This document shows positions 44,094 through 55,700 of a DNA stretch of 64,000 nt, piece by piece (the first letter of the stretch is position 1; every line of letters starts with the position of its first letter). Both the position numbers and the translations under genes were made by a program. The notes under the pieces were generated by a model that worked only from the letters and a program-made list of their open reading frames with translations, made no database searches and had not been told where the DNA came from. The stretch lies in the NCBI RefSeq assembly GCF_024054195.1, contig NZ_JAMXLB010000001.1:3364737-3428736 (forward strand), given 5' to 3'. Source of the stretch: Flavobacterium sp. NRK F7 (GTDB lineage: Bacteria > Bacteroidota > Bacteroidia > Flavobacteriales > Flavobacteriaceae).

Positions 44094-45521
44094 ATGAGAA
44101 TTCTACTTACTGGAGCCAATGGTTATGTAGGAAGACGTCTATTACCTGAACTTCTAGCCAATGGTCATGAAGTAATTTGTTGTGTAAGAGACAAAAATCG
44201 TTTAGGTATCGATGAAGAGACCCTTAAACTTATTCATATTTGGGAGGTAGACTTTCTACTAAAACCGAATCTAGATAACCTACCTCAAAATATAGATGTT
44301 GCCTATTACCTCATACATTCCATGACTTCTTCAACAACTGCTTTTGATGAAATGGAATCAAAAACAGCAGAAAACTTTAACACTTATATGTTACACATGC
44401 AACCGCAACAGGTTATTTATCTGAGTGGCATTGTAAACGACAATCATTTATCCAAACACTTGCAATCTCGAAAAAATGTAGAAGAGATTTTATATCAAGG
44501 AGATTATAAATTAACGGTTTTAAGAGCGGGAATCATTGTTGGTTCAGGAAGTTCTTCGTTTGAGATTATTCGCGATTTATGTGAAAAACTTCCTTTTATG
44601 ATTACACCTAAGTGGGTTTTAACGAAAACCCAACCAATTGCCATTCGCAACGTTATTCAATATTTAATTGGAGTGTTATTTCATGACGAATGTTATAATA
44701 AATCATTTGATATTGCAGGACCAGATGTATTATCTTATAAACAAATGCTTCAGTTGTATGCCAAAACTAGAGGCTTTAAAAACTGGATTGTTACTGTTCC
44801 TGTAATGACGCCAAAATTGTCTTCCTATTGGTTGTATTTTGTAACCTCAACTTCTTATAAATTAGCAATGAATTTAGTAGACAGTATGAAAATTGAAGTT
44901 ATTGCAAAAGCCAATAACTTACAAGAATTATTAAATATTCATCCGATTAGTTATGTTGAAGCAATTGAATTGGCTTTTTTAAAAATTGAACAAAACTTAG
45001 TCATTTCGAGTTGGAAAGACAGTTTAGTAAGTGGTCGTTTTCGAAAAAACTTAACGGAATTCATTCAAATACCAAAATACGGTTGTTTAACAGATCATCA
45101 AACTATTCCTGTAAATAACATTGAAAAAACATTAGATAACATTTGGTCAATTGGCGGTTCAAAAGGTTGGTATTATGGTAATTGGATGTGGAAAATAAGA
45201 GGTTTTTTGGACAAACTAGTTGGAGGTGTTGGTTTACGAAGAGGTCGCACCCATCCTACACATATAGATAATGGTGATTCATTAGACTTTTGGAGAGTTT
45301 TATTGGCTGACAGAGAAAAAAAGAGACTGCTATTATTTGCTGAAATGCGTTTACCTGGAGAAGCTTGGTTAGAATTTCGCATTGACGAAGAAAACATCTT
45401 GCATCAAATTGCAACCTTCAGGCCTAAAGGTTGGTTAGGCAGATTGTATTGGTACATCTTAATCCCTTTCCACTTTTTTATTTTTGGTGGTATGATACGA
45501 AATATAGCTAAAACAAAATAA
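44094..45521 (+). CDS. SDR oxidoreductase with DUF2867 domain
   Basis: A 475-residue protein with an N-terminal atypical SDR domain (ILLTGANGYVGRRLLPEL; YLIHSM near residue 75; YLSGIV near 112). The C-terminal DUF2867 domain, from about residue 315, includes GGSKGWYYGNWMWKIRGFLDKLVGGVGLRRGR and FRPKGWLGRLYWYILIPFH. A hydrophobic C-terminal stretch suggests membrane contact. It likely binds NAD(P); the substrate is unknown. A hairpin terminator follows at 45562-45589. Confidence 0.88.
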   Translation: MRILLTGANGYVGRRLLPELLANGHEVICCVRDKNRLGIDEETLKLIHIWEVDFLLKPNLDNLPQNIDVAYYLIHSMTSSTTAFDEMESKTAENFNTYMLHMQPQQVIYLSGIVNDNHLSKHLQSRKNVEEILYQGDYKLTVLRAGIIVGSGSSSFEIIRDLCEKLPFMITPKWVLTKTQPIAIRNVIQYLIGVLFHDECYNKSFDIAGPDVLSYKQMLQLYAKTRGFKNWIVTVPVMTPKLSSYWLYFVTSTSYKLAMNLVDSMKIEVIAKANNLQELLNIHPISYVEAIELAFLKIEQNLVISSWKDSLVSGRFRKNLTEFIQIPKYGCLTDHQTIPVNNIEKTLDNIWSIGGSKGWYYGNWMWKIRGFLDKLVGGVGLRRGRTHPTHIDNGDSLDFWRVLLADREKKRLLLFAEMRLPGEAWLEFRIDEENILHQIATFRPKGWLGRLYWYILIPFHFFIFGGMIRNIAKTK

Positions 45522-45561
45522 GTAATAAAATTATTTCTGATTCATAAAAAAGATAAATAAA

Positions 45562-45589
45562 AAAACCACATTCGGAAGAATGTGGTTTT
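45562..45589. terminator. Bidirectional intrinsic terminator
   Basis: A perfect 12-base stem with a GGAA loop (AAAACCACATTC and GAATGTGGTTTT). A-rich and T-rich flanks make it functional on both strands. It sits between the convergent SDR gene and the T9SS hydrolase gene. Confidence 0.85.
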
Positions 45590-45610
45590 AGTTTTAAAAG
45601 TACTAATACT

Positions 45611-48600
45611 TTATTTTTGAATAATTAGTTTTTCCGTTTTAACAAATGTCTCTGTTTTAATTTGAACCATGTAAATACCCTCACTTAATTGATTTGGTAG
45701 TTCTATCTTAAAATCATTTAGCCCATTAGTAATTAAATTCTTTTTCTCAAAAATTAAGTTTCCAGCAATATCATATAATTTTAAATCACAAGAATCACTA
45801 GCAGCATTCAGTTTTACTGAAAAAACGCTACTATTCAAAGGATTTGGATAAATTAAAAATCCCTTTGATAAGCTAAAATCTTGATGTGACAAACTATTTC
45901 TATCAACCATTATAGTTTCTTCAAACACAACATTATTAAATATATCAAAAGCTTTTAATCTGTAATAAACAATATTTTCTGTAGTATTATCAATATAATT
46001 ATAATTAACCATATTATAACTTGTTCCTAAAGCATTTTGCTGGTTAATCTGAGTAAAATTACTATTGTCAATGCTGCTTTCTAAAATAAATTCACTCGAA
46101 TTAAATTCAAGTAACGATTTCCATTTTAATTCTATTGGTCCGGTTAATTCGAAATCTGCATAATAATCTGCAATAATAGTTTGATTTAAAGCTACATCTT
46201 CTAAAACTACATATTCTGTACTAGCAGTTAAAGTTCCAATAGTAGCAGTCAATTTCGATTGACCCGGAATATTTGTTGCTATATTAAACAAATCGGGTTG
46301 AGAAATAATCATTGGATATTCAATAACATAATTTACACCAGTTAAGTCATTAATTTCTCTTTCAACAGTATCACTAAACATCCCTAATAACTTAAAACGA
46401 TGTTGGTTTCTTTCAGAAATCTCAATTACTGGGTTTTCAAAACGTATGGATTGAAGAGTAATATTAGAAGGTAGATCTACTACTTTTTCAAGTTTATGAA
46501 TAGCAGTCATTGCTCCTTCTTTAAATCCATAAGCAATAATCTCAATTTCTCCATCTAAATCTGTTGGAATTTCAAAAGTAAAAGTGTTTTGAAATAACAA
46601 GTTGTCATTTTTTTGTAAGAAAAAGGAGATGTCAGATTTCTTTTTACTATTGATTTCCATGATAATATTATCAATATCCTCCTGATAAACATCAAATGTT
46701 ACAGTTGTTCCTGACAATAATGCTGATGAAAAAGAATTAGGATGTATCACTATTTTGGAATTATTTGTAAGATTTTCAGACTGTCTATTCGTTTGTCCTT
46801 GAAAACCTGCTAAAAAAGTATAATTTAACCCTTGATAACTAGGTATACCTTGTTTAGTAAAATTTGAATTAGAATCATCAAAATTTTGCTTTAATTTTTC
46901 AAAAACTTCACTGTGCACTGCGCTACTAAAAATAACAACATTTTCAGGGTTTTCTAATTTTTCTTCCAAAGTGGAATGAGCAATATTATAACCTGGAAAA
47001 GCACTAACAAATTGATCATCTAGATTAGCCCTCATACTTGGTCTTGGAACTACAAAGTCATTCGGGCCTCCGTATAAATATGTAGTAAAGTCATCAATAC
47101 TTTGGAATGCCTGACTACCAATATATTCTATAGATTTTGCCAAAATATACGTTTGCAAGGTTCTTTTAGGGATGACAAAAAAGGTGTTGGAATCGAAGTT
47201 TAAATTACACAAGTCTGGTCTTTGAACACAAAAACTAAAAGTTGTTGCCACTGCATGAAAGGGAATTCCATTCATTTTTTGACGATAAGGAAGACTATTT
47301 AATTTTGGCACAAACCAAGTACTTGCATTAATACCTCCAGAAATATAATCGTGTTCTACAATTAAATTTTTTGCTCCATAACTATTCACCTTATCAGCTT
47401 CAGGTATTGTACCACTAAAAAGGTCCTTAATTTTCACTGGATCAGAAGGACCATACAAAATCTCATTCGCTAAATTTAAGCTTGCTAAAGGTTGAGGCAA
47501 TACACTTGAAATTAAAGATGTTTTTTGTAATCCTGTTAGAATAACCCTTTCATCAAGTGCACCATTGGCTCCATGCGCACCAAAATGTGGCGTATTTAAA
47601 GTAACTAAAGCATTTATATCATTATTATATTCTATATCAGGTTTAATTTCTTCAATATAAGCTCTTGTATATAATCCTCCTCTACTATGAACAATCACAT
47701 TTACTTTACCAGCAGAAACTTTTGAATCTAAAGATGTTTTTATTAAAGATTTAATATACGTGGGTATGATATGAGCATCTCTGTAAAAATGATTTTCTGC
47801 AACTTCTTTGTCTAATCGCCAAGCTAAGGAAATTTCATTTTCCGAATAGCCTTTATTCATAAAAAATTCTTTTATTCTTTGTAAAATATTTACATCAGAC
47901 CATACTCCATGTCCAAATAAAACGGGAGGCAAAGAAAATTTAATCGGATGCCTGAAAATTAATTCATCCGTTTGTTGAGGGAGTTGCTTAAAAACAAAAA
48001 CATCATATTTGGTATAATGCTTATTTGGTTCAAAATCATTGCCTTGAATATGAGTAGGATGTTGAAAAATAAAATCTACATAATCTAAATCTTGAACATT
48101 TGGTTGCCCTTCATAATCTTCAATTGGTTTAAGCATAAATTTTCCATATCTTGCTATGTACTCTGGACTATTAGGATCTCCTGGCAAAACATCAGAAGTA
48201 TTTTTTCTAAGTTCAATTCTATACAATGAGTTGGAAGCATAATAACCTCCTGGATCGTCCGTTTTTAAACGTAACACCGATGAAGTTGTACCATCTGCAG
48301 CAAATGACGGAATTCCGTCACTTGTTGGCACATAGCTCAACGAAGTTGATTTTAATATGGCAAACTTAGTATAATTATCATTTCCATTTATTTTTTCTTT
48401 GAAAGGTTGCTCCTTGTCTTCTACATGATATACAAAAAAATCTCCTAAAGGAAGATTACATCTCATAATCCCATCTGGAGTTGCAATCCAAGAATAACTT
48501 TTAGACTCTTCACTTTCAACACAACCAGCAATGATAGTATTAGATAACATATCTGGATCATGAACACATCGATAAGAATCGTAAAATGTTTTAGAAAAAA

Positions 48601-49771
48601 GAGTATAGGCATTATGAGAAAAAACATCACTTACACCATCATAAACTATTAAACCTTTGTTTGTACCTAAATACACTCTACCATCAGAATCTCCCCAAAT
48701 TGCAGCTCTATTAAATGAAGTTCCTGGAGGAAGAATACTACTATCTGTAATGTTTTTCCATACACCATTTTTTAAAACTGAAAACCCATTTCCTGCTATA
48801 GGAGTTGTTACCCAAACCCCTTTGTCATTTGCATAGACACCATTAAATATTCCATTCTGAGATACAAATCTAGCGTCTTGAGTGGTATACTCTCTTACAT
48901 ATTGTGGTACTGCTTCATTAGTATATTTTATAATTCGAGGTTTTAGATAGGTTGTAGGCACTACATTCCCTGATGAGTTAAAAACACCATTAGAATCATT
49001 ATACCCATATACACTAATATAAATAAAACTACTATCCACTGAAATTGCATTTACCGTTCTGCTATCTGGAGAAACACTAACTGGAGGATTATAAGTATAA
49101 GCAGGATAAGGTAATCTTTCCAACATAATACCCGTTGTAGTTCTATTCTGCCAATCGTTCCAAGTACTATAATTCTCAAAGGGACCACTAGCATCTGCCA
49201 TTCTCGAACAAATTGAACCTGGAGTAACAATATAGTCAGGAGAACTTGTAACATCATGGTAGCGATGGGCTGCCCATACCTTATTATATGGGTCAACAAC
49301 TATTTGCTGTACTCTTCTTGTAGGAAGACCTTCCCCTTCTGAATAAACCGTAAAACCTCTAGCATTGATACCTGGACCAAAATGTTGCACGGCTAAAGTA
49401 TTTACATTAATTTTTTCAATGCCGCCTTGACCTCCAGTAGTATTAATTCCTTCATGAGCAATCCAAATGTTACCTGATTGATCTTTTGCCATTGAAGTCA
49501 TTCTTGTACTTCCAATTGCTGGAGTCGTTCCTAAAGCTTGTACACTAAAAGTAGGCGTTTGTTGCGTCTGATCCATAAAGAAAAGACCTTGACTCGTTGT
49601 TCCAGCCCAAATATTTTTATTCGCATCGGACGTAATCGATGTGAAGGCTTGGCCCGTATGATAAGTGGCGAATCTAGGCTCATTATTCCCAGTACCTTGT
49701 GCATACACACCACTTATCATTAGCATACTTACATACAACGTAAGCATGAATAGATTGTAATTTGTTTTCAT
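45611..49771 (-). CDS. Secreted propeller/alpha-beta hydrolase protein with T9SS type A sorting domain
   Basis: Exported protein of 1386 residues. A signal peptide (residues 1-25, ending GVYAQ) is followed by about 350 residues with repeated ITSDANKNIWAGT, MAKDQSGNIWIAH and VVDPYNKVWAAH segments, resembling regulator-propeller blades. From about residue 610 there is an alpha/beta-hydrolase region: VLFGHGVW, then the nucleophile elbow VIVHSRGGLYTRAY with Ser near residue 695, and LNTPHFGAHGA, as in lipase-like or triacylglycerol-hydrolase-like proteins. The last 80 residues are a type A sorting domain (FLIYPNPLNSS ... EKLIIQK). It starts 22 bases after the giant adhesin gene on the same strand. 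Substrate unknown; the hydrolase call is inference from motifs. Confidence 0.75.
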   Translation of the reverse strand: MKTNYNLFMLTLYVSMLMISGVYAQGTGNNEPRFATYHTGQAFTSITSDANKNIWAGTTSQGLFFMDQTQQTPTFSVQALGTTPAIGSTRMTSMAKDQSGNIWIAHEGINTTGGQGGIEKINVNTLAVQHFGPGINARGFTVYSEGEGLPTRRVQQIVVDPYNKVWAAHRYHDVTSSPDYIVTPGSICSRMADASGPFENYSTWNDWQNRTTTGIMLERLPYPAYTYNPPVSVSPDSRTVNAISVDSSFIYISVYGYNDSNGVFNSSGNVVPTTYLKPRIIKYTNEAVPQYVREYTTQDARFVSQNGIFNGVYANDKGVWVTTPIAGNGFSVLKNGVWKNITDSSILPPGTSFNRAAIWGDSDGRVYLGTNKGLIVYDGVSDVFSHNAYTLFSKTFYDSYRCVHDPDMLSNTIIAGCVESEESKSYSWIATPDGIMRCNLPLGDFFVYHVEDKEQPFKEKINGNDNYTKFAILKSTSLSYVPTSDGIPSFAADGTTSSVLRLKTDDPGGYYASNSLYRIELRKNTSDVLPGDPNSPEYIARYGKFMLKPIEDYEGQPNVQDLDYVDFIFQHPTHIQGNDFEPNKHYTKYDVFVFKQLPQQTDELIFRHPIKFSLPPVLFGHGVWSDVNILQRIKEFFMNKGYSENEISLAWRLDKEVAENHFYRDAHIIPTYIKSLIKTSLDSKVSAGKVNVIVHSRGGLYTRAYIEEIKPDIEYNNDINALVTLNTPHFGAHGANGALDERVILTGLQKTSLISSVLPQPLASLNLANEILYGPSDPVKIKDLFSGTIPEADKVNSYGAKNLIVEHDYISGGINASTWFVPKLNSLPYRQKMNGIPFHAVATTFSFCVQRPDLCNLNFDSNTFFVIPKRTLQTYILAKSIEYIGSQAFQSIDDFTTYLYGGPNDFVVPRPSMRANLDDQFVSAFPGYNIAHSTLEEKLENPENVVIFSSAVHSEVFEKLKQNFDDSNSNFTKQGIPSYQGLNYTFLAGFQGQTNRQSENLTNNSKIVIHPNSFSSALLSGTTVTFDVYQEDIDNIIMEINSKKKSDISFFLQKNDNLLFQNTFTFEIPTDLDGEIEIIAYGFKEGAMTAIHKLEKVVDLPSNITLQSIRFENPVIEISERNQHRFKLLGMFSDTVEREINDLTGVNYVIEYPMIISQPDLFNIATNIPGQSKLTATIGTLTASTEYVVLEDVALNQTIIADYYADFELTGPIELKWKSLLEFNSSEFILESSIDNSNFTQINQQNALGTSYNMVNYNYIDNTTENIVYYRLKAFDIFNNVVFEETIMVDRNSLSHQDFSLSKGFLIYPNPLNSSVFSVKLNAASDSCDLKLYDIAGNLIFEKKNLITNGLNDFKIELPNQLSEGIYMVQIKTETFVKTEKLIIQK

Positions 49772-49793
49772 GTTTGCTTGTTTAAAATTAAAA

Positions 49794-52700
49794 TTATCGT
49801 TTCATACTAAAATGTGACTTAAATTCTTTGTCTGTATTATTTTCTCTGTAATAAACTGTAAACCAATAATCGGTAGAAGGCAAATCATATCCATTATAGG
49901 TACCATCCCAACCTTCTTTATCCGGCACTAATTCTTTTAAAAATTTACCATATCGATCATATATATATACTTTTGCATTCGGTTGATTTTGTATACCTCT
50001 AATGTGCCACGTATCATTATAACCATCCCCATTTGGAGTAAAAAATTTATCGTAATCCAATACAATGGCTTCTAAAGTTACTGGCTCACAACCATTAGTA
50101 TCATAAACCGTAATAGTATACATTCCAGCAGTTACATTTTGAAAAATAGTTGAAGTTTGAACAGGTTCATTATTCAATTGATATGCATAAGTTCCATTAC
50201 CAATTGTAGTAACAATAATGCGAATAGTATCCTCGAAAGAGTACTCTACTTTAACAGATGCTGCTGCAGGTTGGGATACAATAACCGTACTTCCGGCTGG
50301 CTCTGAAACGCAACCTGTAACAACATCTGTAGCCACTACAAAATAATTTCCGCCTTGTGAGACTTCTAAAGTAGCTCCAGTTGCATTAGGAAGTAAGGTA
50401 CTCCCTAGATACCATTGAAAGGTATAGGCATTACTATCTAATCCAGAATCGATAGTAAAAGTAGCGAGTAATTGATTGTTTAGTGGATCCGTACAAATAA
50501 ATCCATCTTGTGGCGTTGGATTAGGTAACATTGGAACAGTAATGTCAAAACTAGTAGTCGCCATACATTTGTTCTGAGTAGATTCATCTACGACTTTTAC
50601 ATAAATAGTTTGCGGACTACTTACATTAGTATAGTTTGAAATATCAGCGATGGGCTGATCTGACCAAAGATCCATTTCAGATGCATAAAAATGAATGGAT
50701 ATATCAGAATTCCCATTTTGAGAGCCTAAAATATTTGGTATCAAAGGATTAAAATCGAACACATGAAAACCGTCATTTACACCATCTTCATCACAAATCG
50801 ACATGGAACTTGGTGCAACTGCAAAAACAGCATTTTCAGTTACCAATGCAATAGAAACCGTGGCAATACAATTGGTTTGAGTATTCAAAATACTTGCCCA
50901 AATGGTAGTAGAAACACTTACATAAGGAGAATTGATGGGATTCGTTCTTAGTTTGGCTTCATTTTCTGTCAAATGATAGCTAACCAAAAACTGATTCGGG
51001 TTTTGTCCATTTAAAACTTCAGCGGTCTTCGTTTCCAAATCAAATTGTGCTTCTCCAGAAGTATTGATGATACAGCTTAAATAAGGTGTCACAGTTGTTA
51101 CATTAGGCAATGGATTCACTATAATGGCTTGAGAAACTATTACTGCACAAGTAGATAAAACACTTACAGGTAAAGTAATGATTCTTAGATAAACAGTTGT
51201 ACTTCCAGTTTCATAATTTGTAAAATTTAAAATAGGATTTAGTCCTGTTTGTGCATCAATAGCCGACTCATGATAACTCACTTGATAGGCATTCCCATTC
51301 AACATCATGCCTGTATTTAAGCTCAAATCAAAAATTTCTGTCAAGTTCCCTGAATTGATATCATCGCAGGCAATTAAAGCAGGCAAATTGGTAACCAAAT
51401 TAGTTGGCTTCGCTACTACCTCTATTTCTTGCTCTACTACTATAGCACAATTTTGTAAAGTAGTAGCTACATCAGATTGTACTCTTATCCAAATACTGGT
51501 TGTTCCAGAAAAATAATTCGTCACTGAAGTAATCGGATTTATTCCTAACTGTGCTTCATTCAAAGAAGTATGATAGGAAACCAATGCCGTTACGTCTCCA
51601 TTTCGAATATAATCTATATTAGTACTCAAATCAAAAGATTCTTGTAAATCACCTGTTACATTGTCATCACACAAAAGAATTTTAGGAGGATCTGTTCTTG
51701 GCGTAGGTAACGGAATCACTTCTAACTCTTGCTCAATAAGTACGGCACAACTCGTTAAAGTACTAACGGGTGTGGTTACCACTCGTATCCAAACACTGGT
51801 TGTTGTTGAAGAATAAGCTACTGGATTAGCTATTGGATTCAATGCTAATTCTGCATCTTGCTGTGTTTCATAATAGGTTATGTTCCAAGTAGTATTTCCA
51901 TTTCTAATATAGGTTTCATTTTGAGTGATATCAAAAGTCTCCATTAAATCATGATCCCCATTGGTATCACATAATTCTATTTTTAAAGGTTGTGTCAACG
52001 GATTAGGATACGGTACAATTTCTATAGCTATTGTAGTAACCGAATAACAACCTGCTACATCTTCAAAACGAATCCAGTAGATTTGGTTAGCAACCGTTTG
52101 CAAATAATTGGTATTCGAAACTAGTTCCCCAGCCACTTCATTTTCAGCACCATTTTGTGTAAGATAAGAAGTGATTGTATAATTGGATGCATTTGCATGT
52201 AAATTCGAAAAATAAGCAGACAAATTAATAATTTCTGTAGAATTTCGGTCAAGATCACAAAGCTGAACCGTATGTGGAGTTAATACAATTGGAGCATAAA
52301 AAGCATATTCCAATTGCTTGATAATCGGACAACTTGTAGCTACATTAGATATGGTTACAAAAATAGGAGTCGTAAAATTAGTAAATGTATAAACAGAAGG
52401 AATACTATTCGTATTGGCTACTGCATCAGCATAAGAAGTATAAAATTGCAAATTCAATGAAGCTGGCGCATACATATTTAAAATACCATAAACTGTTGCT
52501 CCTAAGTCTATCGTTTCTGTTCCATCCGCATTGTTATCACAAAATTGGGTTGAGGCTGGAAAATCATACGCTTCATAAAAAGGATTTAACGTTAGGGTAG
52601 CATACGTATCACAATTATTGGTTCGACTCAATCGTACATAAACCACACTCGGATTAGGTGTTGCATTTTGATAATTAGTTGGATTTGTCAATGCATTGGT

Positions 52701-55700
52701 ATTATTCTGCATATCTACCAAAGTCGTAAAATAAGTAAAACTCACTCCGGTAGCATTGGTAATTAAACTCGTTGCATCGGTTAAATCAAAAAAAGCTACA
52801 CCATCATTGTCAGGATCACATTCGGTAAGCGTAACGGCATTGGTTAACATCGGTACATCAGGAACTAAACCTATAATCACCGCTTTTACTTTACTACAAT
52901 TATTTATATTAGTTCCTTTTACATAAATGGTTTTAGGAAAGTCTACCAAAGGAATCGTATAGTTGGTCGTATTGGTTATTGGATTTATCCCAGCCAATCC
53001 ATCCGCTTCGGAATTAAAATATTGAAATGTAAATGGCGTTGGGTCTTCTACTACTGTACCATTCAATTCTGCCAAGTCTAAAACATAAATTCCATCTAAA
53101 TTCCCATCGCAAATATCATACACGCTGTTAACGAATTTTGGCAAATTATAAATCTGTAATTCGAGCACTTTTATAGTAAAACATCCAGTTATATTATCTT
53201 GAAAACGAACATATATCGCAGTGGTTTGATTCGCTACTACAGTATAATTTGTTGTAGTAACAATCGCAGCAACATTATTCACTGCATTCGCATTACTCGT
53301 ATGGAAAGAAATCGTATAATCACTTGGATTATTAATCATTCCTTCGGTTCCTACACGAGGTATAGAAGCTTCTAAATCAAAAATCGCTTGTAATTGATTG
53401 GTCGTAGAAATATCACAGCTAAATTGAACGGCATCATAAGCCTCAATAAGTGGTAAACGCTCAGGTGTAATGGTTGCAACCGAATAACATTGTGTGGTAT
53501 TATCAATTACTTTAACATACACCGTTTGTGCCACATTAGAACTGTTAAAAACCGCATTAAAATTGGTCACATTCGCATTAGACAACACATTAATGTTGTT
53601 TTGTAAATTGGCTAAACTAGTATAATATTGAAAAGTCAAACCTGTCATCGAGGAGACCAACTGGCTTTGGAAACTGAATAAATTAATCGTTTCAGAACCA
53701 TTTCCTAAATTATCACATACTAACGGATTAATACTAGTTACCAAAGGAGTTGATTGAAAATCGATTTCAATTGGGAATACACGAGAACACCCCGGATTCA
53801 ATCCGCTTTGAATGCGGACATAAACCACACTTCCATCTTGCACTGTAAAACCAACTGGCAATTCTGGAGTTCCAGCCGTAGCATCGACAAGAGTTTCAAA
53901 ATACTGAAACGTATATAAAACGGTATTTACTGGAATAATTTGCGCATTAAAAACTTGAAAATCTCCAATCGCTTCGTTATTATCATTATCAAAATCACAT
54001 TGATTCACGGTAGTAGTCACCGATAGTGGTAACGTTCGAATTTCAATGGCAATCGGCACAATACGCGTACAACCTGTAACTGAATTGGTCAGTTGCAAAT
54101 AAATCGTCCCTGAAGTTCCCAAGATAGTCGTATCATAGGTAAACAAATCCCAATCGGGTAGTATCTCATAAACAGCATCACTGGTTTGTGCTGCTAACAA
54201 ACTCGTATATAATCTTCTAATAATTGGCTGTGAAGGATCTTCGATAACAATAGCGCCTACCAAACTATTTAAATTCCCTAATATAACTTGGTTGTCATCA
54301 TCTAAGTCGCAATATTCTTGTGTACCAATGGGATTCACATCTACAGAATCATAAAACCCAAATTGAAATTCCTGAATAGCCGGACAAACTACAGGGGTAT
54401 TAGGTGGTAAAACCGCTGTCTCTTCTACCCTTACAAAAACCGTTGTGGTAGTCGTTACATTGTATGTAGCGGCATTCGCAATGACATTAGTATTCAAATA
54501 CGCATCATTCAAGGTGGGATGCAAGGTTAAAACAGGAGTGGTATAACCCGTAACAGCTACAGTTGGTAACAACGTAGTCAAATCAAAAACCTCAACACCA
54601 TCTGCATCAATATCACAAACCTGAGTGACTATTGGGGCTTTAATATCATAGGGTTTCAAGTTGAAATTCAAGGTATAATCACTATCACAACCATAAGACG
54701 ATACTTTTACATACACAGTGGTTAAAGGTCCATTTATCGTAATCGTCGTAATCGGATTAGAATTCGTAAGATAATCAGCCATTGAAGCATAAGCAGTTAC
54801 GGTTTCTCCAGGATTATCATTCCGTATGGCTTGCAAATAAGAAACAGGAACGGGACTATTTTCTAAATCGATAAATTCCGCATCATCATTAAAAACATCA
54901 CAAATTTCATATTCTATAATTTCATGTCTTTTGTATTTCAAAGGCACAATTATTCTTTTGATTCCTACAATTCCATTGGCATCAATAAATCGCACCCAAA
55001 TCTCCGAATACGGAGCCACAGGAGTATACGCACTCACTTCTGCTGGTGTTAAAAATACAGCAGCATCTGCGGTTTGCGCTCCTACTAAAGTGGTGTAAAA
55101 ACCAACAGCCGTTGGCACTGGATTTACGGGAACGGCTTGCATCACATTGGCATACACCACATTCAAATCGAAAGTAGGTATCACATCACCAGTTTCCAAA
55201 CAAGCACCTAAACCTCCAAAACCGCCGTTTCCGCCTCCGCCTCCACCGCCTCCATCGCCTCCTTCAGCAATACAGAATGTTAAAGTTACTGGAATCACTC
55301 CAAAACAATAACCTGAAGCATTGGCTGCCACATAAATAGTGGTCTCCGTTTGCCCTTGTGGAATACTCACATTAAAGGCATTAGGATTGCCAATCGCATT
55401 GGTTTGGCTATTGGCATTCGCCAAAGACGTATAATACATTAATTGCAAATCCGAAGGATTTATTGGTCCTACCGAAGCTGTAATCGGAATACTCGTAAGA
55501 TCAAAAATTTCATTCAAATCGAAATTCGTATCAGGTATACACGCTACTGTAGGCACATCTAAAACCAAACGTGGCAACAACTCCAAACGTACAGTAATAA
55601 TATCAAAACATTCGGGATGAGCTGTATTATAAACCCGTACATACACATCATAAAAACCAGGTGGATTCGTCAGGTTGATATAGGTAATCGGATTGACATT

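Noticed and set aside
49538..49723. Plus-strand open frame opposite the start of the T9SS hydrolase gene
   Set aside because: It lies antisense to a clear signal peptide and repeat region, with composition expected from the complementary strand.
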